From Bradyrhizobium barranii subsp. apii (GTDB lineage: Bacteria; Pseudomonadota; Alphaproteobacteria; Rhizobiales; Xanthobacteraceae): a DNA stretch of 64,000 nucleotides. Of this stretch, positions 9,046 to 18,327 are shown piece after piece. Both the position numbers and the translations under genes were made by a program. Positions within the stretch are counted from its first letter, which is position 1. Each line of letters begins with the position of its first letter. The stretch is from the NCBI RefSeq assembly GCF_011516635.5, contig NZ_CP096255.1:5578501-5642500 (forward strand), given 5' to 3'. The notes beneath the pieces were generated by a model that was not told the origin of the DNA, did not search any database, and saw only the letters and a program-made list of their open reading frames with translations.

Positions 9046-10974
9046 ATGCATCACACCAGCGAAACTCCGCGCCGCCCGTCGGTGCTGCACATCTTCAAGA
9101 TCTATTATCCCGACCTGTTCGGCGGCACACTGACGGTGATCCGCGACATCTGCGCGAGCCTGAAGGACAGCTTCGCCTCCGCCGTGCTGGTCTGCTCGCA
9201 ATCGGCCGAGCGGCGCGAGATCGTCGTCAATGACGTGCCGGTCGAGCGCGTCCGCTCCTTCGGCAATGTCCTGTCGCTTCCCGCCGCTCCTACCTATCCC
9301 TGGCGGCTCTGGCGCAAGATCGCCGAGCACGATTTGCTCGCGCTCCATGCCCCCTTCCCGCTCGCCGACCTCGTTTTCGCCTTCGGCTTCGGCGCCAATC
9401 GGCCGCTGGTGGTGCACTGGCATGCCGACATCGTCACCCATGCCGGCCTGCGCTGGTTCATCGAACCGTTGATGCGGCGGACACTGCGCCGGGCGAAAGC
9501 GATCATCGTCTCGGACCACGCGCTGATCGAGAACACGCCGTTGCTGCGGGAATTCGTCGACAAATGCCACGTCGTGCCGTTCGGCATCGACACCTCGGGT
9601 TACGACTGGCCGAAGATCGAGCCGCACCACGTGAACGATCGCGGCCGGCTCGTGCTCGCCTGCGGCCGGCTCGTGCCCTACAAGGGCTTTGACGTCCTGA
9701 TCCGCGCCGCCGTCAACCGCAAGTTCGAGGTCTGGATCATCGGCGAAGGCACCGAGCGGCCGCGGCTCGAGCAGCTGATCCGCGAACTCGGCCTCGGTGA
9801 CCGCGTCCGCCTGCTCGGTTCGGTGAACGACAGCGAGCGCATCAAGCTGATGTGCCTGTCCGACGTCTTCGTCATGCCGTCAGTCACCAATGCCGAGACC
9901 TTTGGCCTGGTCCAGCTCGAGGCCATGGCCGCCGGCCGCCCTGTCGTGAACACGGCGCTCGACACCGCGGTGCCGCGCGTCGCCCGCCACGGCATGGAGG
10001 CGATCACAGTGCCGCCGGGCGACGCCGAAAAGCTCGGCGATGCCATCGACACGCTGATCAGCGATCCCGAGCGCCGCCGCCGCATGGGACTGTCAGCCCG
10101 GACGCGCGCCCTCACCCGCTATTCCGCCCCAGCCTTCAGGGAAGGCATGCAGGCCGTCTACCGCGACGCCGTCACCGCGTCGTGCATGGAACTCGCAACT
10201 GCCGCCGAGCCGCCGCAGGCGACCGGCTGGCTGGACACCGTCCGGATTGCGGCCGCACTGGCCTGGTCGGACATGCGCCACCGCTACGTGCGTTCGCTGC
10301 TCGGCCCGTTCTGGATGTCGCTTCAGATGGCGATCGTGGTCGCAGTATTGGGCTCGGTGATCGGCCAGATGTCGAACGCCGACATGCTGGCGCGCCTGCC
10401 GATGCTGGCGCTGTCGATGACGGCCTGGACCTTCCTCAACAGCGTCGTGCTCGATGCGACCACGGCGCTTCAGAATTCCGCGAGCCTGATCCGCGACCGG
10501 GCGCTGCCGCCGGTGATCTTCCTGCTGCAATGCACCTTCCGCCAGGCGCTGTTCGCGCTGCATAACGCCTGCGTGCCGCTGGTGCTGTGGCTGATCCTCT
10601 CGCCCCACGACCTCTCGTACGCGCTGGCGGCGCTGCCCGGCCTCCTGCTGTTCATAGCCTGCACCTTCGCCTTGAGCCTCGTCCTCGGCGCGACGGCAAC
10701 GCGCTATCGTGACCTCAAGCCGATCATCGAATCCACGCTGATGCTCGCCTTCCTCGCCTCGCCCGTGATCTGGTCCGCCGAGATGATCAATCACCGCTCG
10801 ACGGTGATGCGGCTCAATCCTCTGACGCATCTGTTCGCGGTGTGGCGCGAGCCACTTGCAGGCGGCCATATCGATCCCGCCAGTATCGTCTACGTCCTCA
10901 TCACGCTGGCGCTGCTGATCTTTGCGAGCGTGCTGACGCTGGTCCACCTGCGCAAAGCCGCATTCTGGATTTGA
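9046..10974 (+). CDS. GT4 glycosyltransferase fused to ABC-2 polysaccharide-export permease
   Basis: 642 residues in one uninterrupted frame. Residues ~1-375 are a GT-B family 4 glycosyltransferase: FKIYYPDLFGG near the N-terminus, ACGRLVPYKGFDVLIRAA, IIGEGTERPRLEQL, and the C-terminal EX7E-type motif AETFGLVQLEAMAAGRPV. Residues ~395-642 are a Wzm/KpsM-like ABC-2 permease, starting with the amphipathic RHRYVRSLLGPFWMSL motif and then six hydrophobic segments. Known exporters encode these as separate proteins. The joint (~378-395) is short and polar; an internal ATG at residue 381 could also yield a free permease. It is followed 3 bp later by its ATPase gene. Likely role: adding sugars to, and exporting, a lipid-linked glycan at the inner membrane. 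Confidence 0.88.
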   Translation: MHHTSETPRRPSVLHIFKIYYPDLFGGTLTVIRDICASLKDSFASAVLVCSQSAERREIVVNDVPVERVRSFGNVLSLPAAPTYPWRLWRKIAEHDLLALHAPFPLADLVFAFGFGANRPLVVHWHADIVTHAGLRWFIEPLMRRTLRRAKAIIVSDHALIENTPLLREFVDKCHVVPFGIDTSGYDWPKIEPHHVNDRGRLVLACGRLVPYKGFDVLIRAAVNRKFEVWIIGEGTERPRLEQLIRELGLGDRVRLLGSVNDSERIKLMCLSDVFVMPSVTNAETFGLVQLEAMAAGRPVVNTALDTAVPRVARHGMEAITVPPGDAEKLGDAIDTLISDPERRRRMGLSARTRALTRYSAPAFREGMQAVYRDAVTASCMELATAAEPPQATGWLDTVRIAAALAWSDMRHRYVRSLLGPFWMSLQMAIVVAVLGSVIGQMSNADMLARLPMLALSMTAWTFLNSVVLDATTALQNSASLIRDRALPPVIFLLQCTFRQALFALHNACVPLVLWLILSPHDLSYALAALPGLLLFIACTFALSLVLGATATRYRDLKPIIESTLMLAFLASPVIWSAEMINHRSTVMRLNPLTHLFAVWREPLAGGHIDPASIVYVLITLALLIFASVLTLVHLRKAAFWI

Positions 10975-10977
10975 CGC

Positions 10978-11718
10978 ATGGTCTCGATCAGCCTGCACGA
11001 CGTCTGTCTCGACTATCCACTCTACGGCGCCTACGACTTCTCGCTGAAGCGGCGGCTACTCGGCCACCTCATCCGCGAACCGGGCGAGATGCGGATCATC
11101 CGCGCCGTCGACAGCGTCTCGATCGAGGCCGAAGCCGGCGCCCGTATCGGGCTTGCCGGGCCCAACGGCTCCGGCAAGTCGACGCTGCTGCGCCTGATTG
11201 CCGGTGTCTATCCGCCGAGCAGTGGCCGCGTCACGGTCCGGGGCAACGTCGTGCCCCTGCTCGGCCTGAACGCCGGGGTCAATCTGGATTTCGTGGCGGA
11301 GGACAACATCGCACTGCTGCTGCGGATCAGCGGTCGCAAGCCCACACGCAGCGTGATCGACGAGATCTGGGCCTTCACCGAGCTCGAAGCGCGCATGCAG
11401 CGCCTGCCTTTGCGGATGTTCTCCTCGGGCATGCTGATGCGGGTGTTGTTCGCGACCGCCACCGCTTTCCCGGCCGACATCCTGCTGCTCGACGAATGGC
11501 TCAGCGTCGTCGACGAGCATTTTGCGGAGAAGGCCGAGAGGCGGCTGCAAAACCTGGTCTCGCAGGCGGCGATCGTGATCATCGCCTCGCACGACCTGCC
11601 GCTGCTGCGCCGCACCTGCTCCAGCATCATCAACCTCGATCACGGCCACATCGCCTCGACCATCGCGGTCGAGCCGCCCGCCACGCACGCCTTTGAGCTC
11701 CGAGAGAAACGCGCATGA
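10978..11718 (+). CDS. Polysaccharide ABC exporter ATP-binding protein (KpsT/Wzt-like)
   Basis: 246 residues. Walker A GPNGSGKST at 61-69, signature SSGML at 149-153, Walker B LLLDE at 169-173 and switch His at ~205 (IIASHDLPLL) are all present. The SSGM form of the signature is characteristic of polysaccharide exporters of the KpsT/Wzt/TagH group. The protein ends right after the nucleotide-binding domain, so it lacks the C-terminal glycan-binding domain of long Wzt proteins. It should drive the permease half of the preceding fusion. Its TGA overlaps the next ATG by four bases. Confidence 0.93.
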   Translation: MVSISLHDVCLDYPLYGAYDFSLKRRLLGHLIREPGEMRIIRAVDSVSIEAEAGARIGLAGPNGSGKSTLLRLIAGVYPPSSGRVTVRGNVVPLLGLNAGVNLDFVAEDNIALLLRISGRKPTRSVIDEIWAFTELEARMQRLPLRMFSSGMLMRVLFATATAFPADILLLDEWLSVVDEHFAEKAERRLQNLVSQAAIVIIASHDLPLLRRTCSSIINLDHGHIASTIAVEPPATHAFELREKRA

Positions 11719-13094
11719 AACAGAACATCCTGGTCGTGTCCGAGTCGCTCGGACAGCCCAATCACAAGCGCGGCATCTTCCACTTCACCCGGGAATTGGT
11801 ACGGTCGCTCGCCTCGGAAGGCCACGAACTCACCCTGCTGGTGGAAACCTCGAAGCGTTACCGCAAGCTATGTCGGCGCGAGCGACGCACGAAGCTGTTT
11901 CCGGCGCAGTCGCGCAACATCGAACTGCTCGCTCTTTATCGCTTCCTCGACGAGGTCAACGTGAGCGGGCCGGTGATGCTCAGCGGCGCGCGTCGCAGGT
12001 TCGACTGGCTCCGCCACAAGGCCACCATGCTGCTGTCGCGGGACAATATCCTCTGCCTGCTGCGCGCGATCGGCCTGCTTGGCCTGCACGCCCGGCTGAT
12101 CGAGAACCGGACCGCCGCGCTCGAATACATTCCGCCGGATATGCGCCATCTCGAACTGTTCGGCGAATTCCAGCTCGAGCCCGGATTCTTCAACTATCAG
12201 GACTCCTCGGCCTTCTTCCTGCTGCCGCCGCCGCGGATCGACGCGCGTGACTATGATCTCATCGTTGTGGACACCCCGACACGGGTCGCGATCAGGCGCA
12301 AGCCGAACGCCAAGGTGATCTGCGTCGTCCACGATTTGCTGCCGCTCACCGACCTCAAACTCAGTGACATTGCCACGCGCCAGTTCCTGGCGCGGATCGG
12401 CACCAGCCTGCGCCAGGCTGACGAGCTCGCCTTCGTTTCAAACTATAGCATGATGCGGTTCAGGGAACTGTTGCCGCAATTTGCGCACCTGCCGGCGCGG
12501 GTCGTGTATCCCCGCACCCGGTTCGACGCCCCGGATGTCCTCCACCTCCCAGCCCTGTCGGGGCGTCCGGGGCGGCCGAACTTCGTCATCATCGTGTCGA
12601 ACGAGCCGCGCAAGAACGTCGCCACCGTCATTCGTGCCTTCCGCAACGTCCCTCAGGCCGATCTCGTGGTGATCGGTCATGCGGGCCAGATCAGCCGGAT
12701 GCGCAACCTGCCGCCAAATGTCCGCTTCGCCGGCTATGTCGACGAGCATGAAAAGTCCGCCATGATCGCGGAGGCGCACGGGCTGATCATGCCGAGCCTG
12801 GCCGAAGGCTTCGGCATACCGATCATCGAGGCGCTGGCCGCGAACACGCCAGTGCTGTGCTCCGATATCGCGGTGTTCCGTGAGGTCGCGGGCGAGCTCG
12901 CCGACTATTTCGATCCGTTCTCGACCGAGGCGATCGCAGCCTCAATCACCCGCGTGCTGACGCGGCAGGAGGAATGCCGCGGCCGCATCCGCGCAAGGAG
13001 ACACGAGCTCGCCGAGCGCTTCGGCTACGAGACCCAGGCGCGCGACTTCCTCGGGCATGAGATGCCCCGGGAAAGCCTGGCCGCCGCGCAATAA
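11715..13094 (+). CDS. Family 4 glycosyltransferase
   Basis: 459 residues. The N-terminal GT-B domain begins ILVVSESLGQPNHKRGIFHF and has an unusually long insert (~60-170). The C-terminal domain carries VIIVSNEPRKNVATVIRAF, VRFAGYVDEHEKSAMIAEA and the donor-site motif AEGFGIPIIEALAANTPVLC with the EX7E glutamates. The enzyme should add a sugar from a nucleotide donor on the cytoplasmic face. It overlaps the ATPase gene and is followed 12 bp later by the O-antigen ligase gene, so all belong to one operon. Sugar specificity cannot be read from the sequence. Confidence 0.9.
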   Translation: MKQNILVVSESLGQPNHKRGIFHFTRELVRSLASEGHELTLLVETSKRYRKLCRRERRTKLFPAQSRNIELLALYRFLDEVNVSGPVMLSGARRRFDWLRHKATMLLSRDNILCLLRAIGLLGLHARLIENRTAALEYIPPDMRHLELFGEFQLEPGFFNYQDSSAFFLLPPPRIDARDYDLIVVDTPTRVAIRRKPNAKVICVVHDLLPLTDLKLSDIATRQFLARIGTSLRQADELAFVSNYSMMRFRELLPQFAHLPARVVYPRTRFDAPDVLHLPALSGRPGRPNFVIIVSNEPRKNVATVIRAFRNVPQADLVVIGHAGQISRMRNLPPNVRFAGYVDEHEKSAMIAEAHGLIMPSLAEGFGIPIIEALAANTPVLCSDIAVFREVAGELADYFDPFSTEAIAASITRVLTRQEECRGRIRARRHELAERFGYETQARDFLGHEMPRESLAAAQ

Positions 13095-13106
13095 GCGTCG
13101 TTGCAC

Positions 13107-14465
13107 ATGACTGCTGAAACCGCGGTATGGTCCGGCCCGGTCGGTCGACAAGCCTTGCGCGCCCGATGGCAAGCCATGGGCAAATCGCCCGCTCTGATCG
13201 GGGCCGCCGATGGGCTCGCCGTGCTGATCGCGGCGTCGCTGCCCTGGTCGACCACGGCGCCTTCGATCTTCGTCGGGCTCTGGCTGCTGCTGGTGACGCC
13301 GACCATCGACTGGCGCGACTATGGACGCCAGCTCGCACGGCCTGCGTTCGCCCTGCCCTTTGTCTTCCTGCTGCTCGCGCTTCTCGGCACGCTCTGGTCG
13401 GACGGCGCGTGGGCCGACCGGGTGCATGCGATCAAGCCGGTCGCAAAGCTCGTGCTCATTCCAGCACTGCTCTATCACTTCAGCCGATCCGAACGCGGTT
13501 TCTGGGTCTTCCTTGGCTTTCTCGCATCCTGCGCGCTGCTTGCGGTCTACTCCTGGATCGTGCTGCACGATCCCGCCTGGAAACTCACCGCGACCGCGTC
13601 GGCCGGCGTTCCCGTCAAGAACTACATCGACCAGAGTCAGGAATTCACGCTGTGCGCCTTTGCGCTCGCACTGCCGGCGTTGACCTTCTGGCACCGCGGA
13701 AACGTGGTCACGACAGCCGTCTGTTTGGCCTTGACCCTGCTGTTCGTCACCAACATGGTGTTCGTCGCCTCCGCCCGCACGGCGCTGCTGTGCATCGCGG
13801 TGCTGCTCGGACTGTTCGCCTGGAGGCATTTGAGCCGGCGCGCGGCGCTGGTCCTGCTCGCGGGCACGATAGCCGCGAGCGCGCTGGCCTGGACGACCTC
13901 GCCCTATCTGCGCCACCGCATTGCGGACATCGCCGTCGAATACCGCCACGGCCATGAGGACATCAGCCGAGCCTCGACCGCCCAACGCCTGACCTATTGG
14001 CGCAAGGCGCTTCACGCCTTTGCCGAGGCGCCCCTGACCGGTCACGGCACCGGGTCGATCAAGCGCCAGTTCGAGCGCGACGCCACCGGTGGAAGCCGCC
14101 TCGATGCGGAGATCGTCAGCAATCCCCACAACCAGACCCTCAATGTCGCGATGCAATGGGGCGTACTCGGCGTCGTCCTGCTCTACGCCATGTGGATCGC
14201 CCACCTTCGCCTGTTCCTGGACGAAGGCCTTGCCGCCTGGATCGGGCTCGTCGCCGTGGTGCAGAACATCGCGAGCTCACTTCTGAACTCGCATTTGTTC
14301 GATTTCCACGAAGGCTGGATGTATGTGCTCGGCGGCGGCGTCGCCGGCTGCATGGTGCTGAAGGCAAGAGCCGGACCGCATCTGCACTATGAGGCCAGCA
14401 TCGAGGGTGAAGCGGTCGATCCGCAGAAATTTCTGCGCGCCGGCGTGCGGCTCAGCGCCGACTAG
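13107..14465 (+). CDS. O-antigen ligase/polymerase family protein with M23-derived C-terminal tail
   Basis: 452 residues with about ten hydrophobic segments. The large periplasmic loop (~270-350) contains STAQRLTYWRKALHAF, LTGHGTGSIKRQF and NPHNQTLNVAMQWGVLG, the pattern of Wzy_C/WaaL proteins that join or polymerise glycans. The natural end is expected shortly after the last membrane segment (GWMYVLGGGVAGCMVLK). Instead, the last ~31 residues (PHLHYEASIEGEAVDP... to RLSAD) copy the C-terminus of the M23 peptidase encoded at 5242-6609. ATG 13107 is used; a TTG lies two codons upstream. Last gene of the polysaccharide operon. Confidence 0.88.
   Translation: MTAETAVWSGPVGRQALRARWQAMGKSPALIGAADGLAVLIAASLPWSTTAPSIFVGLWLLLVTPTIDWRDYGRQLARPAFALPFVFLLLALLGTLWSDGAWADRVHAIKPVAKLVLIPALLYHFSRSERGFWVFLGFLASCALLAVYSWIVLHDPAWKLTATASAGVPVKNYIDQSQEFTLCAFALALPALTFWHRGNVVTTAVCLALTLLFVTNMVFVASARTALLCIAVLLGLFAWRHLSRRAALVLLAGTIAASALAWTTSPYLRHRIADIAVEYRHGHEDISRASTAQRLTYWRKALHAFAEAPLTGHGTGSIKRQFERDATGGSRLDAEIVSNPHNQTLNVAMQWGVLGVVLLYAMWIAHLRLFLDEGLAAWIGLVAVVQNIASSLLNSHLFDFHEGWMYVLGGGVAGCMVLKARAGPHLHYEASIEGEAVDPQKFLRAGVRLSAD
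14371..14465 (+). repeat. Direct repeat copy B (M23-derived 3' end of ligase gene)
   Basis: This stretch aligns gap-free with 6515-6609 (about 81 of 95 bases), in frame in both genes. Upstream of 14371 the similarity stops abruptly, marking a recombination junction. Many of the differences are silent. Confidence 0.9.
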
Positions 14466-14470
14466 GCCTT

Positions 14471-14798
14471 TTACTCCGCCGCCACGCAAGCCGCCTGGGG
14501 GGAAGCCAGCGCAAAGACGCCAAAATCGGGCACCACCATTTCGAGTTCGCGGCGATAGCTTTCGTAGCTGAGCGCTCCCGGCCGAATGAAGCCGAGTTGA
14601 AGCGTGTGATCGACCACACGCCTGAGAACGATCGGAGCGCTCGCCGGCGTAAACTGGGCGCCACCGGGATTGGACAGCGTCGTGATCAGACCGCGTGCGG
14701 GCTCGTTTCTCTTATCGGGACGTGACACCATGATCAGACGTATCGCTCCCTTCTCGAGGGTGACGAAGTTCAGGAACGGGCGTCCATCCGGGATGTAG
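14471..14798 (-). pseudogene. 3' fragment of IS-interrupted membrane-protein gene
   Basis: This is the C-terminal ~108 codons of the gene whose other part lies at 16228-18089. Joining the fragments across the element and removing one 8-bp target copy restores the frame: ...GRVYI then PDGRPFLNFVTLEKGAIRL, ending ACVAAE and TAA at 14471. The segment is soluble, with LIMVSRPDKRNEPARG and LRRVVDHTLQLGFIRPGAL. No catalytic motif is recognised. The stop lies 5 bp from the O-antigen ligase stop, in convergent arrangement. Confidence 0.85.
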
Positions 14799-16227
14799 GG
14801 GGATGTCCCGGGTTCTGTTGAATTTCTGAAGAGGTCGGCGTTGCCCACCTTGAGCCGGTAGGCTCGGGGTGCTGATTCCACAAAGGAGAGCAACGCCATG
14901 ACGAGAGATATCACACCGGCTGGTTGGCCGGCGACCGGGGCTGTGGAGAAATCATTTGCGGAAGTGCGAGCGAGCTTCGATCGGTTCTGCCTTGCGGCAG
15001 GAATCGAGGCGCTCGGCACGATGATGGAGGCGGATGTGACAGCGGCCTGCGGGCCGCGCCACGGTCGTGATGCGGCGCGGCGGGCGCACCGTTGGGGCCG
15101 AACGCGGGGGCGGATCGGTTTCCACGGCGGCAAGATCGAGGTCGATCGCCCGCGGGTCCGGGGCATGGACGGCCGCGAGGTCACGATCCCGAGCTGGGAA
15201 ACGGCGGCGCAGGAGGACTGGCTCGGTCGCTGGGCGATGAACCTGATGCTGATCAATGTGTCGACGCGCCGGTTCGGCCGCGCCGTCCGGCTGCCCGAGG
15301 GTGACGTGCCGGCACCGCCCGGATCGGGGATTTCGAAGTCGGCGGCCTCGCGGAGGTTCGTGGCTCTGTCGGCGGCGCGGCTGGCCGACTTCATGGCTGC
15401 CGATCTGTCCGCGCTCGACCTTCTGGTGGTCCAAATCGACGGGCTGCATCTCGACGACGATCTCGTGCTGGTGGCCGCGATCGGGGTTGACGGCGAAGGC
15501 AACAAGCATCCGCTGGCGCTGGTGGAAGGGGCGACCGAGAATGCAGCAACGGTTCAGGCCCTGCTGGACAACCTGGTCTCGCGCGGGCTCGACCCGACGG
15601 TGCCAAGACTGTTCATCGCCGACGGCGCGAAGGCGTTGTCGAAGGCGATCCGCCGCACCTTCGGTTCGGCCGCTGCGATCCAGCGCTGCCAGATCCACAA
15701 GGCGCGCAACATCATGGAACGCCTGCCGAAAGAGCATCATGCGGCCACCCGCCGGGTGCTGCGCCAGGCCTGGGAGCTCGATGACGCCGACAAGGCTGAA
15801 AAATTGATCCGCAATCTCGCGCGTCGACTCGACCAGCAATGGCCCGGCGTTGCGGCCAGTATCCTCGAAGGCCTCGACGAAATCCTGACTGTCGTCCGGT
15901 TGAAGTTGCCGAAGGAGCTTCGCCGATCGCTCGCCTGTACCAATATCGCCGAGAACATGATGGGCACCATTCGCCGCGTCACGCGCAACGTTAAACGCTG
16001 GCGGGATGCCGGTATGGCCTTGCGATGGGTCGCGGCCGGTATGATCGAGGCCAACAAGGGCTTCCGACGATTGAAGGCGCATAAGCAATTGTCGGTTCTG
16101 CGTGCGGCCCTTCAAGCTCACCACGATCGCATGACAATCAAGTCCGTTGCCCACGTCACGAGGGCTGCGTAATATTCATTCCGGCAACGTCGACCCGACG
16201 TAGTTCAACAGCGATCGGGACATCCCC
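14799..16227 (+). mobile_element. IS256-family insertion sequence, copy 1
   Basis: A 1,429-bp element with imperfect terminal inverted repeats of 24 bp (20 matching): GGGGATGTCCCG, a 4-base mismatch, then CTGTTGAA. An 8-bp direct duplication, GGATGTAG, flanks it at 14791-14798 and 16228-16235, as expected for IS256-type transposition. It carries one transposase gene. It sits inside a minus-strand membrane-protein gene, disrupting it. A second copy of the same length lies in the opposite orientation at 50327-51755. Confidence 0.97.
14898..16172 (+). CDS. IS256-family transposase (copy 1)
   Basis: 424 residues, full length for a Transposase_mut protein. The DDE triad candidates are Asp181 (VVQIDGLHLDDD), Asp242 (LFIADGAKAL) and Glu352 (TNIAENMMGTIRR), with the CQIHKARNI motif between the second and third. 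Arg/Lys-rich regions near both ends fit DNA binding. AAAGGAGAG precedes the ATG. The protein is identical to that of copy 2, and there are no stops or frameshifts, so the element is probably still active. Confidence 0.97.
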   Translation: MTRDITPAGWPATGAVEKSFAEVRASFDRFCLAAGIEALGTMMEADVTAACGPRHGRDAARRAHRWGRTRGRIGFHGGKIEVDRPRVRGMDGREVTIPSWETAAQEDWLGRWAMNLMLINVSTRRFGRAVRLPEGDVPAPPGSGISKSAASRRFVALSAARLADFMAADLSALDLLVVQIDGLHLDDDLVLVAAIGVDGEGNKHPLALVEGATENAATVQALLDNLVSRGLDPTVPRLFIADGAKALSKAIRRTFGSAAAIQRCQIHKARNIMERLPKEHHAATRRVLRQAWELDDADKAEKLIRNLARRLDQQWPGVAASILEGLDEILTVVRLKLPKELRRSLACTNIAENMMGTIRRVTRNVKRWRDAGMALRWVAAGMIEANKGFRRLKAHKQLSVLRAALQAHHDRMTIKSVAHVTRAA

Positions 16228-18089
16228 GGATGTAGACACGGCCCCTCTGCGTGTGCCCAGCATCAACACGTTCGCGTTCCTCGAACATGAGACAGGACTC
16301 GGTTTCGTCCCAATGAATGCCGATGATGTAGGCACTGATGATCTCGGGGTTGGAGAACGCGGGCCTGAAGCAGACGTAATCCCCCTCGAAGGTCTCGACT
16401 CCTGCGCGATCGCGGTAGCCAAGATCATCGGCGACGTCGAACCTAGACGTCACTGGCGGAGGTTCGAGTCCGCCGGCAATCGACGGCGCATCGTGCAATG
16501 GAAACTCCTTGTGCGGACTGGTGGCTATCCGCTCAGCCGTGACGTTGCGTATGCGCTCGGACTCATTGAAGACCGCGAGGACCATGCCGCCGACGATGAA
16601 GCCGGTTAAGCCAGTGCTTAACGCCACCAGTTGGATCGCATCCTGCGGATGTACATAGAACAGAGCCAGTACTTGCTGGCCGATCATATGCGCGACCAGC
16701 CACCCCGCACAGGTCAGCGCGGCGCCGTTCGCGAGAGCCCCGAGGGCCGCCACGCGGTACCAGCTCATCCGCGAACATCCCATGTAGGAACAAATGAGCC
16801 CGAGGGAAATCGTACAGATGAAAGGCGTGATGACGCCGTATAGCCGCTCGATGAACTGCCTAAGAACGTCCTGATATCCTCCTCCCTGCATCAGGGCGGA
16901 CACTAGTGGAATGCCGATCCGGAGCGCAATCGACAGCCCCACGACGACGAGACCGGCGACAACCAACTCGGCGATAGGCGGATATCCAGGTGTGTTGCCT
17001 TCCTTGCGTCCGATGAAGCGTTGCGCCACGACGATTGCGCCCAGGACTGCGAAGCCGATCGAAGCGCCGAACGTGACCGCAATCGTCAGCACCTTGTCGA
17101 CGTCGATCGGAAGTGTTCCCGGCATGAACACCATCATGCCAATGCTCCAGGCCGTGACGAGGAAGATCGTTGTCGCCCATTGATCCAGCCCAAAGGTCGG
17201 CCCCGGACTGTAGGCGAAGCCCATCCTCGCTAGCCGCTGCAATCGGCCGCTATGGGTCCTTTCGCAAAACAGGACATAGCGAGACACGAGACCGCAAGTG
17301 AGGTTGGTGACCTCAGCAATGTTGCGGTTCAAAGCGTCCTTCAATTCCGGGGTTGGAAGCGGCGACGTGAAAAAGGCAAGACCGGCGTGCATCATCTCTT
17401 CGTAACGGGCATCCGCACGAGCCGCCACCGCGTCGCCCAATTGTATGATCATGGCGTAGGCGGATCGGCCATAGCCATTTCCGGTGAAGTCGAGTGCCGC
17501 GGCATTCTGCCGGGGTCCGACGAACAGGTTGTAAAGGCCGATGGCTCTTGTGAAGCGGTCGGGAAGAGTACCGTCCCTGCTGAAACTCAACGCTTGCGGA
17601 CCGATATTCTCCGAAACGATTTTGGTCACCTTGCTTCGAAGGTCGTCGCGCGGGACGAAACCCGTGGTTTGCGCGAGTTCAAATGCGAGTCGGTCGGCTT
17701 CACGCGGAATCGCGGCCAATCTGACACAAAATGCGCGCGCGGCCCGGTCGATCCGTGCCACCTGCCGGAATTGCGAAGCGACGACGATGATGAGCACGGC
17801 CACGATCGGAGCATATTGAGCCAGTTGCGCCTGCGCCTTTGGATCTACCGCCTTCACCTGGCCGACGATGATCGAACCCGATGCTGCCCTGGACGAGTCC
17901 GATCATGACGACCAGCCAGAGCGGTATCATCAGGGCGTAGTAGAATATCACCCCCCAGAAGAACAGCGCGAAGGTCGTACCGGACCGATTGGTGGGCGGA
18001 GAGTTGAAGCGAGCCCAGGCAACGACAAAGAGTGCCAAGATCGCAATAATCCATTGGCTCTTCGTAACGATCGCTTCAATGATGTCCAT
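16228..18089 (-). pseudogene. 5' part of IS-interrupted, frameshifted membrane-protein gene
   Basis: From ATG 18089 (MDIIEAIVTKSQ) the first ~67 codons encode two hydrophobic segments (WIIAILALFVVAWARF, YYALMIPLWLVVMIGLV). Around 17870-17880 the frame shifts by one base: the first frame goes on to an unrelated run ending near 17700, while SIIVGQVKAVDPKAQAQL continues in the next frame. That second frame runs to the IS junction with about six membrane segments (MMVFMPGTLP, GFAVLGAIVVAQRF, GLVVVGLSIALRIGIPLV) plus soluble parts. A GTG at 17857 could start the second frame independently. The family is not recognised. Original length is estimated at ~730 residues. Confidence 0.75.
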
Positions 18090-18327
18090 GTTACGCGCTC
18101 CCACATAGCAGGCGACGCTTGCATGAATGGCTCTGCCCTCGCCGAGGCAGGGCACAATTCAGATCAGGGACATCGTGGAGACGCAGCGCGCGTCGACACA
18201 GGTGCCCGAACAATAGGGAAGACTACGCTGGGCCGACCCGGCTGCAATGTGAAGTAGAACACACCCGGGAGGACATTTCTTTAGCGGAGTTGGACACCGC
18301 GACCGCTGTTGGTCACATACAACCGAA

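Noticed and set aside
14471..15505. Minus-strand frame running from the IS into the broken gene, read as a 344-residue protein
   Set aside because: Its first ~235 codons are antisense to the transposase; only the part left of the IS end is genuine gene sequence.
16455..16480. tRNA T-arm-like GGTTCGAGTCC
   Set aside because: The arm stem has a mismatch, no acceptor or anticodon arm can be built around it, and it lies in the coding frame of the broken membrane-protein gene.
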